Shown piece by piece: positions 28,743 through 36,375 of a DNA stretch of 64,000 nt. Each line of letters starts with the position of its first letter. Positions within the stretch are counted from its first letter, which is position 1. The notes beneath the pieces were generated by a model. That model did no database searches, was not told the origin of the DNA, and worked only from the letters and a program-made list of their open reading frames with translations. The position numbers and the translations under genes are program-made. Source of the stretch: Goekera deserti (GTDB taxonomy: Bacteria > Actinomycetota > Actinomycetes > Mycobacteriales > Geodermatophilaceae); NCBI RefSeq assembly GCF_010685995.1, contig NZ_JAAGWK010000002.1:1-64000 (forward strand). The letters are read 5' to 3'.

Positions 28743-29231
28743 TCAGCGGTCGAAGTAGGCCAGGCGGGCCTCGGGGGTGGCCAGGAGGTACAGCTCCACG
28801 GCCACCAGGGCGAGCACCGGCAGGCCGATCAGCGGGCGCTCCGCCTCGAAGGCGATCGTGTAGCCGACCAGACCCAGCAACAGCTGCAGCACGATCACCG
28901 GTGCCCGGGCCCAGCCCGCGGCACGCCACAGTCCGGCCGCGGTGACGCCCAGGGCGGTGGCGGCGAGCAGGACGAAGACCACCTCGCCCACGGCGGCCGA
29001 CGTGCTGGTCGGGGTGCTGGTGAGGATCAGGTACACCAGCACGACCGCCACGCCGACCAGCCCGAGCGCCTCGACGGCGACGACGAGAGCCGCCCGTCGC
29101 AGGGCCGGGGGCGCGGCCGGGCGCTCGCGCTCCGGGCGCGGGGTCCCGGGGTCGGCCGGGGCGCCGAAGAGGCGCTCGCCCCGGCGGCTGCGACGTCCCG
29201 GGCCGTCGGCTGCACCGGTCTCACCTGCCAC
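28743..29231 (-). CDS. Hypothetical membrane protein
   Basis: I do not recognise a characterised family. The 162-residue protein has a charged Arg/Pro-rich N-terminus of about 50 residues and four hydrophobic segments (LVVAVEALGLVGVAVVLVYL, VGEVVFVLLAATALGVTAAG, APVIVLQLLLGLVGYTIAF, LIGLPVLALVAVELYLLA). It ends LAYFDR. The GTG at 29231 lies 8 nt from a TACTGT box, suggesting a near-leaderless mRNA divergent from the lipid kinase gene. Confidence 0.7.
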   Translation of the reverse strand: MAGETGAADGPGRRSRRGERLFGAPADPGTPRPERERPAAPPALRRAALVVAVEALGLVGVAVVLVYLILTSTPTSTSAAVGEVVFVLLAATALGVTAAGLWRAAGWARAPVIVLQLLLGLVGYTIAFEAERPLIGLPVLALVAVELYLLATPEARLAYFDR

Positions 29232-29293
29232 GTCACCCGACAGTACGCGCCGCGTCCCGGGTGGGCTGCGTCCGAGCCGGCCACCGGGCTGGA

Positions 29294-29299
29294 TAGGTT
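29294..29299 (+). promoter_or_regulatory. Putative -10 box TAGGTT for leaderless lipid kinase gene
   Basis: TAGGTT ends 7 nt before the ATG at 29307; no Shine-Dalgarno sequence lies between. Confidence 0.5.
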
Positions 29300-29306
29300 G
29301 GCGGGC

Positions 29307-30266
29307 ATGCGTGCGCTGCTGGTGGCCAATCCCGCGGCCACGACGACCAACCGGCGGGTGCGCGACGTCATGGTCGGCGCCCTGGCCAGCACGCTGAAGG
29401 TCGACCTGGCCGAGACCACCCGCCGGGGCCACGCCCGCGAGTTCGGCGTGCAGGCGACGACGGACGGCTACGACCTCGTGGTGGCCCTCGGCGGGGACGG
29501 CACGGTCAACGAGGTCGTCAACGGCATGCTGGACGGCGGCCCCGGCCCGCACGTGCCCACCCTGGCGGTGGTGCCCGGCGGCTCCACGAACGTCTTCAGC
29601 CGGGCACTGGGCCGCTCGCGGGACCCGGTGGAGGCCGTCGGCGAGATCCTGGAGTCCTGGCGCGCCGGGCGGGTGCGCCGGGTGTCACTGGGCACCGCTG
29701 CCGCCCGCACCCCCGACGAGCCCGACCGGTGGACGCCGCACCGGTGGTTCGTCTTCACCGCCGGCATGGGCTTCGACGCCGACGTGATCGCCCGGATCGA
29801 GGAGCAGCGCGCCCGCGGCCGCCGCTCGACCGGGGCGCTGTACGTGCAGACCGGCACCCGGACCTTCCTCACCAGCCGCGATCGGCGGCACCCGCCGATC
29901 CGGCTCGAGGTGCCCGGTGAGGCGCCGGTCGACGGCCTGTTCCTCTGCCTGGTGTCCAACGTCAGCCCGTGGACCTACCTGGGCAGCCGGCCGATCGACC
30001 CGAGCCCGCACGCGTCCTTCGAGACCGGCCTGGACGTGTTCGCCCTGCAGCGCACCGGCTCGCTGCGCATGATCGACCACCTGCGCCGCGCGATGTCCGC
30101 GCAGCCGGACGTGCGCGGCCGCGGCGTGCACCGCTGGCACGACCTGCCCGACCTCACCCTCGCCTGCAGCCGGCCCCAGCGCTGGGAGCTCGACGGCGAC
30201 CACCTCGGCGAGGCGGTCGGGCTGCGCCTGCGGCACGTCGCGGCGGCACTGGACGTCGTCGCCTGA
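29307..30266 (+). CDS. Diacylglycerol kinase catalytic-domain protein
   Basis: A 319-residue lipid kinase of the DAGK/YegS family. The nucleotide-binding core is VVALGGDGTVNEVVNGM with VVPGGSTNVFSRALG following (canonical GTxNxxAR shows here as GSTNVFSRA). The C-terminal domain includes FVFTAGMGFDADVI and WELDGDHLGEA. Substrate could be diacylglycerol, a sphingoid base or a polyprenyl lipid. It is preceded by a close -10 box and appears leaderless. Confidence 0.88.
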   Translation: MRALLVANPAATTTNRRVRDVMVGALASTLKVDLAETTRRGHAREFGVQATTDGYDLVVALGGDGTVNEVVNGMLDGGPGPHVPTLAVVPGGSTNVFSRALGRSRDPVEAVGEILESWRAGRVRRVSLGTAAARTPDEPDRWTPHRWFVFTAGMGFDADVIARIEEQRARGRRSTGALYVQTGTRTFLTSRDRRHPPIRLEVPGEAPVDGLFLCLVSNVSPWTYLGSRPIDPSPHASFETGLDVFALQRTGSLRMIDHLRRAMSAQPDVRGRGVHRWHDLPDLTLACSRPQRWELDGDHLGEAVGLRLRHVAAALDVVA

Positions 30267-30576
30267 GGCCCGGCGGCCGTGCCGGCCTCGCCGGTACGCC
30301 GCGGTGGGGCGCGTGTGACGCGTGGGCCCACTCACACCGGCCCCGGTGGCGGCTCCGTACGGCGCGTGGTGAGGTTGCTCACGGGGTCGTCACGGAGTGC
30401 GTATCTCCTTGACAGCGCCTCAGCGCATGAAAGCATCAACACCGGAACGCAACCTGCTGGTAACAAGCAGGCAGTCGCTGAGCCCACCCACCGACATCAT
30501 CGGTGCCGGCCTGCGGGGGCGGTCTCAGGACAGCGACTGGTACGACACCGTAGACGACACCGAGGAGTACACCGCC
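30267..30576 (+). other. 310-bp whiB1 upstream region
   Basis: No gene is seen. It contains a GTGTGA...TCACAC inverted repeat at 30313-30337 just after the lipid kinase stop, the CRP-type site at 30368-30383, and a TTGACA -35 hexamer at 30409-30414. The leader to whiB1 would be about 130 nt. Confidence 0.6.
30368..30383 (+). promoter_or_regulatory. Putative CRP-type cAMP receptor binding site upstream of whiB1
   Basis: The core GTGA-N6-TCAC (30369-30382, GTGAGGTTGCTCAC) is exact to the CRP/FNR-family palindrome. It lies 25 bp before the TTGACA -35 box, so its centre is near -68 if transcription begins near 30444. In mycobacteria whiB1 is known to be controlled by CRP (Rv3676), which supports the reading. 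Confidence 0.6.
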
Positions 30577-30828
30577 ATGGACTGGCGCCACCGCGCGCTC
30601 TGCCGGGACGAAGACCCGGAGCTCTTCTTCCCGATCGGGACGACGGGCCCTGCGGTCGTACAGATCGAGCAGGCCAAGGCGGTGTGCCGGCGCTGCCCGG
30701 TCGTGCAGTCCTGCCTCGACTGGGCGCTCACCTCGGGCCAGGACTCCGGTGTGTGGGGCGGCCTCTCCGAGGACGAGCGACGGGCGCTCAAGCGCCGCAC
30801 GGCCCGCACCCGGGTCCGCACCGCCTGA
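30577..30828 (+). CDS. whiB1: WhiB1-type iron-sulfur transcription factor
   Basis: A small 83-residue [4Fe-4S] protein that binds sigma factor region 4 and DNA, responding to nitric oxide in mycobacteria. The four cluster cysteines are C9, C37, C40 and C46 (CRRCPVVQSC), followed by the beta-turn GVWGGLSEDER and a basic tail KRRTARTRVRTA that contacts DNA. The start is ATG 30577 because it gives the family N-terminus MDWRHRALC. Next to a convergent PdtaS-type kinase gene, as in Mycobacterium tuberculosis. Confidence 0.96.
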   Translation: MDWRHRALCRDEDPELFFPIGTTGPAVVQIEQAKAVCRRCPVVQSCLDWALTSGQDSGVWGGLSEDERRALKRRTARTRVRTA

Positions 30829-31006
30829 TCCAGCACCACCCGAGCCAGCACCGCCCAGTCCCCGCCCGACCGGGCAGGCGATCCGCCCGGACGACCTGCA
30901 CGCCGGGCCGCACCGCCGGGTCCGCAGCACACGAGGCCGGTCCAGCACCGCTGGGCCAGCCTCGCTGCGTCCCGGCAGCCGTCCGGCCCGGAGGTGCTGC
31001 GCCCGG

Positions 31007-32524
31007 TCACCGGCGCACCCGCCCGGCCCCGGGGAGCACCACCACGACCTCGGTGCCGGGGCCGGCCGGCGTGTCGCCGTCCGGCCGGGGCGCGGGGCTG
31101 TGCACGGCGAGGCTGCCGCCGAGCTCGCTGGTCACCAGGGTGCGCACGATCTGCAGGCCCAGCCCGGTGCTGGTCAGCGGGTCGAAACCGGCCGGCAGCC
31201 CGAGGCCGTCGTCCCGCACGCGCACGGTGAGGTCGTGGCCGTCGCGCTCGGCGATCAGCTGGATCAGCCCCGGCTCGCCTCCGGTGAAGGCGTGCTCGGC
31301 CGCGTTGTGCAGCAGCTCGGTGACCGCCATGACCAGGGGCGTCGCGGCCTCGGCCGGCAGCTCGCCGAAGCTGCCCACCTGCCGGATCCGAGCGGCCGGC
31401 CCGACCGAGGCGAGGTCGCCCAGCATGGGCAGCACCTGGTCCATCACCTGGTCGACCTCGACGACGTCCTCCCGGCTGCCGGCCAGGGTCTCGTGCACGA
31501 TGGCGATCGAGGCCACCCGCCGCACCGACTCCTCCAGCGCTGCGCGGGCGGCCGGCTCGGTCATCCGGCGGGCCTGCAGGCGCAGCAGCGCGGCGACCGT
31601 CTGCAGGTTGTTCTTCACCCGGTGGTGGATCTCCCGGATGGTGGCGTCCTTGGTGAGCAGTGCCCGGTCCCGGCGGCGCACGTCGGTCACGTCGCGGACC
31701 AGCACCAGCGCGCCGGCCTCGCCTCCGGGGGCCTGCAGCGGCAGGGCGCGGAGCAGCATGATCCCCGCACCGCCCTCGACGTCCATCGGCTCGGGGAAGC
31801 GGCCGGCCACCGCGGCCATGATCCCCGCGGCCGCGGCCTCGCCGGCCACGCCGTCGGACGCCGCCCCGCGGGTCAGCCGGGCCAGGTCGGAGCCCACCAG
31901 GTCGCCGGGCACCCCCATCCGGCGGTAGGCCGACAGTGCGTTGGGGCTGGCGTACAGGGCGCGGCCGCCGGAGTCCAGCCGCACCAGCCCGTCGCCGACC
32001 CGCGGGCTCATCTCGACGTCCTCGAGCATGCGGGGCGGGAAGGTGCCGGCCGAGACCATCAGGCAGAGCTCGGCGGCCATGTCCAGGTAGGTCAGCTCCA
32101 GCGCCGACGGCGACCGGGTGGCGGCCAAGTTGGTGTCCTTGGCCAGCACCGCCACCACGACGCCCTCGTGCCGCACCGGGATGACCTCGCGGCGCAGCGG
32201 GCTGGCGCCGCTCCAGTCGGGGTCGCCCTCGGTGACCGGCCGGCCGTCACGCACCGCCTGGGCGAACGGTGCGGCGAGCTCGCCGTCGAACTCGGTGCCC
32301 ACCAGGTCCTCCGGGTGGCTGGTCGGCGCGGTCAGCGGGCGCACCTGGGCCACGCACCACCACGGCCCGCTGCGCAGCGGCACCCACAGCGTGAGGTCGG
32401 CGAACGCCAGGTCGGCCAGCAGCTGCCAGTCGGCCACCAGCCGGCGGGCGTGGTCGACCTGCGACGGGGACGACGAGGAGCCGTGCGAGAGCCGGTCGGA
32501 GAGGCTGGACGTGGTGCGGGTCAT
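31007..32524 (-). CDS. pdtaS: PdtaS-type sensor histidine kinase
   Basis: A soluble 505-residue kinase: GAF-like domain about residues 25-155, PAS-like domain about 175-280, then a HisKA_2 dimerisation segment with the phosphoacceptor H300 in IREIHHRVKNNLQTVAALL, and an HATPase with TELLHNAAEHAF, DDGLGLPAGFD and GLGLQIVRTLV. In mycobacteria PdtaS phosphorylates the antiterminator PdtaR, which is not in this window. The mycobacterial GAF domain has two metal-linked Cys; here only C57 (GPWWCVAQ) is seen in that stretch. A TAGGCT box 7 nt before the ATG implies a leaderless mRNA. The 178-bp gap to convergent whiB1 holds no gene that I can see. Confidence 0.9.
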   Translation of the reverse strand: MTRTTSSLSDRLSHGSSSSPSQVDHARRLVADWQLLADLAFADLTLWVPLRSGPWWCVAQVRPLTAPTSHPEDLVGTEFDGELAAPFAQAVRDGRPVTEGDPDWSGASPLRREVIPVRHEGVVVAVLAKDTNLAATRSPSALELTYLDMAAELCLMVSAGTFPPRMLEDVEMSPRVGDGLVRLDSGGRALYASPNALSAYRRMGVPGDLVGSDLARLTRGAASDGVAGEAAAAGIMAAVAGRFPEPMDVEGGAGIMLLRALPLQAPGGEAGALVLVRDVTDVRRRDRALLTKDATIREIHHRVKNNLQTVAALLRLQARRMTEPAARAALEESVRRVASIAIVHETLAGSREDVVEVDQVMDQVLPMLGDLASVGPAARIRQVGSFGELPAEAATPLVMAVTELLHNAAEHAFTGGEPGLIQLIAERDGHDLTVRVRDDGLGLPAGFDPLTSTGLGLQIVRTLVTSELGGSLAVHSPAPRPDGDTPAGPGTEVVVVLPGAGRVRR

Positions 32525-32531
32525 CGGGGGC

Positions 32532-32537
32532 AGCCTA
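32532..32537 (-). promoter_or_regulatory. Putative -10 box TAGGCT for leaderless pdtaS
   Basis: TAGGCT ends 7 nt before the pdtaS ATG. The box sits in the loop of a GGGGGCAGC/GCTGCCCCC inverted repeat (32526-32558), which could be a regulator site. Confidence 0.45.
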
Positions 32538-32656
32538 GGGGAAGGCCCCCGCTGCCCCCCGCCCCGTCTCGGGGCCGCCCGAGCCTGCCCGGGACGAGGT
32601 GGACGGGGCGCTCCGGCTCCCGGCAGGCCCCTGCAGCGGGGCCGCGAGCACGGGGT

Positions 32657-32878
32657 TCAGCTGGTCACGGTGGCGATGAGGTCGCCCTCCTGGAGGACCT
32701 CGCCCTCGACCACGTGGAGCTCGCCGACGGTGCCCGCGTGCTCGGTGAGCACCGGGATCTCCATCTTCATCGACTCGAGGATGACCAACGTGTCCCCGGC
32801 AGCGACCTCGGCACCGGGGGCAACGAAGACCTTCCAGACGCTGGAGACCATCTCGGCATGGATCTCCTGGACCGCCAC
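32657..32878 (-). CDS. Stand-alone biotinyl protein (TB7.3-like)
   Basis: A 73-residue protein consisting only of a biotin/lipoyl attachment domain. The modified lysine is K38 in LESMKMEIPVL, the classic biotin motif, with the symmetric second half GTVGELHVVEGEVLQEGDLIATV. The GTG at 32878 has GAGGAG 5 nt upstream. It matches mycobacterial TB7.3 (Rv3221c) in length and position beside pdtaS. A partner carboxylase is unknown; a biotin-carboxylase-like gene follows upstream. Confidence 0.93.
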   Translation of the reverse strand: MAVQEIHAEMVSSVWKVFVAPGAEVAAGDTLVILESMKMEIPVLTEHAGTVGELHVVEGEVLQEGDLIATVTS

Positions 32879-32987
32879 GACCACTCCTCGCTGAGACTGC
32901 CGACCCGACACCGCGCACCGCACGCCCACGACTGCGGACTGCGACCGCCCGGTCATCCAATCACGGTCGGTGCCGTACCGACCGCGC

Positions 32988-34040
32988 TCACGCCCCGGCG
33001 GGGTCCTGCCCCGCCACGAGCTGCTCCAGCACCGCGCAGACCGCCGGCCCGTCGTGCGGCACCCCGGTCTCGGGCAGGTGCGCGAGCGAGGCCATCACCT
33101 CGGCCGCGGCGGACGCGACGTCCGGGCCGGCGGCGCTGACGACGACCAGCAGCGCGTCGTACCAGCCGTCGAGCCGGTCACCGGGCTCGTAGCCGGTGAA
33201 CGCGACGGCACCGCCGGTGGTCGGGCGGATGCCCGGCAGCGGCCCGCGCACCACCCCGCCACGACCCGGGGGCAGCGTGGAGCGCAGCTGCACGGCGACG
33301 GCGGGCTGCCACGGCTTGCCCTGCACGACCGGCTCCACCCGCCCGCGCCGGGCGGACCGGCCGCGCGGACGGACGGCGCTGCGCAGCGCCAGCTCGACGG
33401 CGTCCACGCCGTGTGCCCGCTCCAGCACCGCCATGTCCAGCGGGAAGCCGGCGGCGACCTCGGCCAGCTCGCCGTCCGGGTCCACCCCGACGGTCGCCAG
33501 GCCACGCCAGCCGACGGCGGCCAGCCGCTGGGCCGCGGCGGGAAGCGGGTCGACGTCGTCGGTGGTCCAGGTGACCCGGGCGATGCCGGCGGCGCGATCG
33601 CGGCGCACCGGGGTCACGTGCTCCAGCCCGGCCGCGGTGACCAGCGCGAGCAGCCCACGCTCGCTGGCCGGCTCCACGCCGTCGCCGCCGATCCGGTCCA
33701 GCACCTCGGCGTCCGGCCCCACCCAGGTGAGGCCGGCGCGGTGCACCTCCTGCGCGAGCCGGGCGTTGCCGGCCAGGGCGGGCGGCACCGGCAGCACCGC
33801 GCTCACCCCGCTGCGCTGGGCGGCCTCCACCAGCCGGTCGACGGCGAGGTAGGACTCCTCGGCCGGCGCCGGGCCCAGCAGCACCGACTCGTCGGCCAGC
33901 CGCACGTGCCGGGCACCGCGCTCGGTGGCCGAGTGCACCGAGACGGTCTTCACGCCGAGCCGCTGGCAGGCGGTGATCACCGCGCACGCCGCGGGCCCCC
34001 GTCCGGCCACCAGCACGCTCTCCACGCCGATCTCCCCCAT
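32988..34040 (-). CDS. Biotin-carboxylase-like protein lacking the ATP-grasp core
   Basis: A 350-residue protein. Residues 8-118 clearly match the N-terminal domain of biotin carboxylase (SVLVAGRGPAACAVITACQRLG, HVRLADESVLLGPAPAEESYL, GLTWVGPDAEVLDRIG). Canonical enzymes have about 450 residues; here about 100 are missing, the glycine-rich ATP loop and the lysine after MGD are absent, and the EMNxRxQVEH catalytic segment is reduced to FPLDMAVLERAHGVDAVELALRSA (residues 199-222). The C-terminal WYDALLVVVSAAGPD corresponds to the YYDSLLAKL region. It is therefore probably not catalytic. ATG at 34040 with GGGCAGG upstream. Adjacent to the biotinyl protein gene, suggesting a binding or scaffold role (inference). 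Confidence 0.8.
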   Translation of the reverse strand: MGEIGVESVLVAGRGPAACAVITACQRLGVKTVSVHSATERGARHVRLADESVLLGPAPAEESYLAVDRLVEAAQRSGVSAVLPVPPALAGNARLAQEVHRAGLTWVGPDAEVLDRIGGDGVEPASERGLLALVTAAGLEHVTPVRRDRAAGIARVTWTTDDVDPLPAAAQRLAAVGWRGLATVGVDPDGELAEVAAGFPLDMAVLERAHGVDAVELALRSAVRPRGRSARRGRVEPVVQGKPWQPAVAVQLRSTLPPGRGGVVRGPLPGIRPTTGGAVAFTGYEPGDRLDGWYDALLVVVSAAGPDVASAAAEVMASLAHLPETGVPHDGPAVCAVLEQLVAGQDPAGA

Positions 34041-34308
34041 GACCTGCCCTCCCCCGTCCAGCCCGGCGACGACGCCGGTCCTGCCTCCTGTCACTGTGCA
34101 CCTGCCGGCCCCCTGCCCGGCGCACCGGCACGGCGGCAGCTCACCGTCCCCGGCCGCCAGGGGCCGGTGGCCGGGTCCGTGAGAACCTAGGGGGGTCAGC
34201 GTGGCCTGTCCGCCGACGAGTCGCGCACCCGGACTCGGCGCCGGCCCGCCACCTGGAGCACCCGGCCCGATCGGGGCCGGGACGACCCATGGTGAGAGGA
34301 GGGCAGCG

Positions 34309-34383
34309 ATGTCCAAGCGTGGACGCAAGCGGCGCGCCCGCAAGAAGAGCGGCGCCAACCACGGCAAGCGGCCCAACGCCTGA
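34309..34383 (+). CDS. Ribosomal protein bL37 (24 residues)
   Basis: The tiny ORF encodes a 24-residue, very basic peptide that starts MSKRGRKRRARKKSGA and ends NHGKRPNA. This matches the actinobacterial bL37 ribosomal peptide found in mycobacterial 50S structures (COX24/AURKAIP1-like). A near-perfect site GAGGAGGG lies 5 nt before the ATG. It is easily missed by gene callers because of its length. It lies between the rsrA-sigR operon and the biotin-carboxylase-like gene. Confidence 0.88.
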   Translation: MSKRGRKRRARKKSGANHGKRPNA

Positions 34384-34405
34384 CCCGGGCCCCCCGCGCC
34401 GAGCT

Positions 34406-34423
34406 CGGGGGTACGGGGGTCCT
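34406..34423 (-). repeat. 18-bp intergenic repeat, copy 2
   Basis: AGGACCCCCGTACCCCCG on the minus strand, identical to 28685-28702 on the plus strand. Both copies lie just downstream of a gene in the same orientation (rsrA here, the HAD gene at the other site). Confidence 0.7.
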
Positions 34424-34466
34424 GCCGGCGAGGTCCGACGGGTCCTGTCCTGCGGGACGGGGCCCG

Positions 34467-34820
34467 TCAGCCGAGCGGCCGGTCGCTCTCGACGGAGACC
34501 GTGGTGCGCTCGTAGCTGACCGTGCTGCCGTCCTCCTCGAAGGACACCCGGGTGAGCTGGAGCTTGATCCGGTCGCGCAGCCCCAGCGGGGGCTGGTCAC
34601 CCCCGCAACGGCGGCGGACCAGCGCCTTGAACTCCTGCTCGATGCCGAACTCGCGCAGGCACGGCGAGCAGTCCTCGAGGTGCTCGGCGATGACCGCCCG
34701 GCGCTGGTCGTCGGTCTCCCGGTCGAGGAACTCGTACACGTGCGAGAGCACGTCGTCGCACGAGGTGATCTCCAGACCGGACGCCTCCCCGGCGTGGTCG
34801 CCCCTGTGGTCGAGGCTCAT
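34467..34820 (-). CDS. rsrA: ZAS family anti-sigma factor (RsrA/RshA)
   Basis: A 117-residue zinc-binding redox-sensitive anti-sigma factor that holds sigma-R/H inactive until thiol oxidation. The zinc motif is H47-x3-C51-x2-C54 (HLEDCSPC); further cysteines C21 and C72 match the positions of the redox partners in RsrA. ATG at 34820 overlaps the sigma factor stop by 4 nt (ATGA), the standard coupled arrangement. Confidence 0.95.
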   Translation of the reverse strand: MSLDHRGDHAGEASGLEITSCDDVLSHVYEFLDRETDDQRRAVIAEHLEDCSPCLREFGIEQEFKALVRRRCGGDQPPLGLRDRIKLQLTRVSFEEDGSTVSYERTTVSVESDRPLG

Positions 34821-35530
34821 GACGTCTCTCCGTCCTGGACGCCGGCCCGGGCGAAGCCCCGCTCACGGGCGTAGTCGGCCAGCAGCTTCTGCAGACCCCG
34901 GCGGCCACGGTGCAGCCGGGACATCACGGTGCCGATCGGAGTGCCCATGATCTCGGCGATCTCCTTGTAGGCGAACCCCTCGACGTCGGCCAGGTAGACC
35001 GCGAGCCGGAAGTCCTCGGGCAGCTGCTGGAGGGCGTCCTTGATGTCGGAGTCCGGCAGGTGGTCCAGCGCCTCGATCTCGGCCGAGCGCAGGCCGGTGG
35101 AGCTGTGCTGCTCGGCGGCGAACAGCTGCCAGTCCTGCACCTGGTCGGTGGGGTACTGCTGCGGCTGGCGCTGCTTCTTGCGGTAGCTGTTGATGTAGGT
35201 GTTGGTGAGGATCCGGTACAGCCACGCCTTGAGGTTGGTGCCCTCGGCGAACTGGTGGAAGGCGGAGTACGCCTTCACGAACGTCTCCTGCACCAGGTCC
35301 TCGGCGTCGGCCGGGTTGCGGGTCATCCGCAGGGCCGCCGGGTAGAGCTGGTCGAGGAAGGGCAGCGCGTCGCGCTCGAAGCGGGCGTCGCGCTCGGCGC
35401 GGCTCTCCGCGAGCTCGGCGCGGCTGCCGTCGGCGCGCGCTTCGGGGGTCTCCTCACGCACCGGCACGGCCGGGACGACGGGCTCCCCGACAGCGGCGGG
35501 GCCGTCCGGCCCCACGGTCTCCTCAGGCAC
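34817..35530 (-). CDS. sigR: ECF sigma factor SigR/SigH (thiol-oxidative stress)
   Basis: A 237-residue group IV sigma factor directing the disulfide-stress regulon. Region 2 includes [24 protein letters not shown] and [22 protein letters not shown]; region 4 includes [41 protein letters not shown] in pieces. An acidic N-terminal tail of about 45 residues precedes region 2. GTG at 35530 has AGAGGA 8 nt upstream. It is followed by overlapping rsrA and is preceded by a promoter of its own type. Confidence 0.95.
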   Translation of the reverse strand: MPEETVGPDGPAAVGEPVVPAVPVREETPEARADGSRAELAESRAERDARFERDALPFLDQLYPAALRMTRNPADAEDLVQETFVKAYSAFHQFAEGTNLKAWLYRILTNTYINSYRKKQRQPQQYPTDQVQDWQLFAAEQHSSTGLRSAEIEALDHLPDSDIKDALQQLPEDFRLAVYLADVEGFAYKEIAEIMGTPIGTVMSRLHRGRRGLQKLLADYARERGFARAGVQDGETS

Positions 35531-35680
35531 CGGCCATCCTCTCTGCGGCGCCCGGTCCCGGACCACCACGGTGGCCGATCCTAGCCGGGTCGTCTGAGGG
35601 TGACCGGGCGGACGACGGACCGCCGGCGCGCGCACGGCCCGCGGGCGGGCGGTGGAGGGTGTGCTGCTCACGGTGGGTCC

Positions 35681-35708
35681 AACGGCCACCACGGCACCGC
35701 TCATTCCC
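35681..35708 (-). promoter_or_regulatory. Putative sigma-R-dependent promoter of sigR-rsrA
   Basis: On the minus strand GGGAAT (35708-35703) and GTT (35683-35681) are separated by 19 nt, matching the sigma-R/H consensus GGAAT-N18/19-GTT. It implies positive autoregulation with a leader of about 140 nt, similar to Streptomyces sigR. Confidence 0.6.
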
Positions 35709-35760
35709 GCCCCCGCGCGGACCCGTCCAGGGCCTCGGGCCGGCGGCCCGGCCTCGCGGC

Positions 35761-35766
35761 TACGGT
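35761..35766 (+). promoter_or_regulatory. Putative -10 box TACGGT for leaderless ybaK
   Basis: TACGGT ends 7 nt before the ATG at 35774, with no Shine-Dalgarno sequence between. Confidence 0.5.
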
Positions 35767-35773
35767 GCCGGGC

Positions 35774-36247
35774 ATGGCTGCCACTCCTGCGGTGCGGGTG
35801 CTGGACCGGGCCGGGGTGACGTACGCACTGCACCCCTACGACGCCGGGACGGCGGACGGCCAGGGGTACGGCGAGGCCGCGGCGGCAGCGTTGGGCACCG
35901 ACCCGGCCCGGCTGTTCAAGACGCTGGTCACCGAGCTCGACGGCACGCTGGCCGTGGCGGTGGTGCCGGTCAGCGGGCAGCTCGACCTCAAGGCGTTCGC
36001 CGCGGCCGCGGGCGGGCGGAAGGCGGCCATGGCCGACCCCGCCGCCGCCGAGCGGTCCAGCGGCTACGTGCGCGGCGGGATCAGCCCGCTGGGCCAGCGC
36101 CGGGCGCTGCGCACCGTCGTCGACGCGAGCGCCCTGGACTGGCCGACGGTCTTCGTCAGCGCCGGCCGCCGCGGCCTGCAGGTCGAACTCGCTGCCACCG
36201 ACCTGATCCGCCTGACCGCAGCCCTCACCGCCCCCATCACCCGCTGA
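35774..36247 (+). CDS. ybaK: Cys-tRNA(Pro)/Cys-tRNA deacylase YbaK
   Basis: A 157-residue trans-editing enzyme that hydrolyses mischarged Cys-tRNA(Pro). Family features: VTYALHPYD near the start, [25 protein letters not shown] with the conserved [30 protein letters not shown], and a C-terminal [20 protein letters not shown]. Likely leaderless. It is divergent from the sigR operon; the sigR promoter and the ybaK -10 lie within 80 bp of each other. Confidence 0.92.
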   Translation: MAATPAVRVLDRAGVTYALHPYDAGTADGQGYGEAAAAALGTDPARLFKTLVTELDGTLAVAVVPVSGQLDLKAFAAAAGGRKAAMADPAAAERSSGYVRGGISPLGQRRALRTVVDASALDWPTVFVSAGRRGLQVELAATDLIRLTAALTAPITR

Positions 36248-36271
36248 GCCACCCGCCGCGAACACTCACGA

Positions 36272-36344
36272 GTTGATCATCGCCTGGTGGTGGCGCGACA
36301 CGCCGCGTGCCGGCGTGTCCCGCCGCCACCTGACGATGATCGAC
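36272..36344. repeat. Large 73-nt imperfect hairpin between convergent genes
   Basis: The arms (starting GTTGATCATCG and ending CGATGATCGAC) pair over 34 positions with three mismatches and two G-U pairs, around a 5-nt loop at 36306-36310. It lies between ybaK and the convergent GNAT gene and can act as a terminator for both; its length suggests a mobile or repeated palindrome. Confidence 0.7.
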
Positions 36345-36375
36345 GACGCACGGGGCGGGAGCGGGGGTGTGCTGG

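Noticed and set aside
30313-30337. GTGTGA...TCACAC inverted repeat as a second CRP site
   Set aside because: The arms are separated by 13 nt, not 6, so CRP-type spacing is wrong; more likely a terminator-like repeat after the lipid kinase gene.
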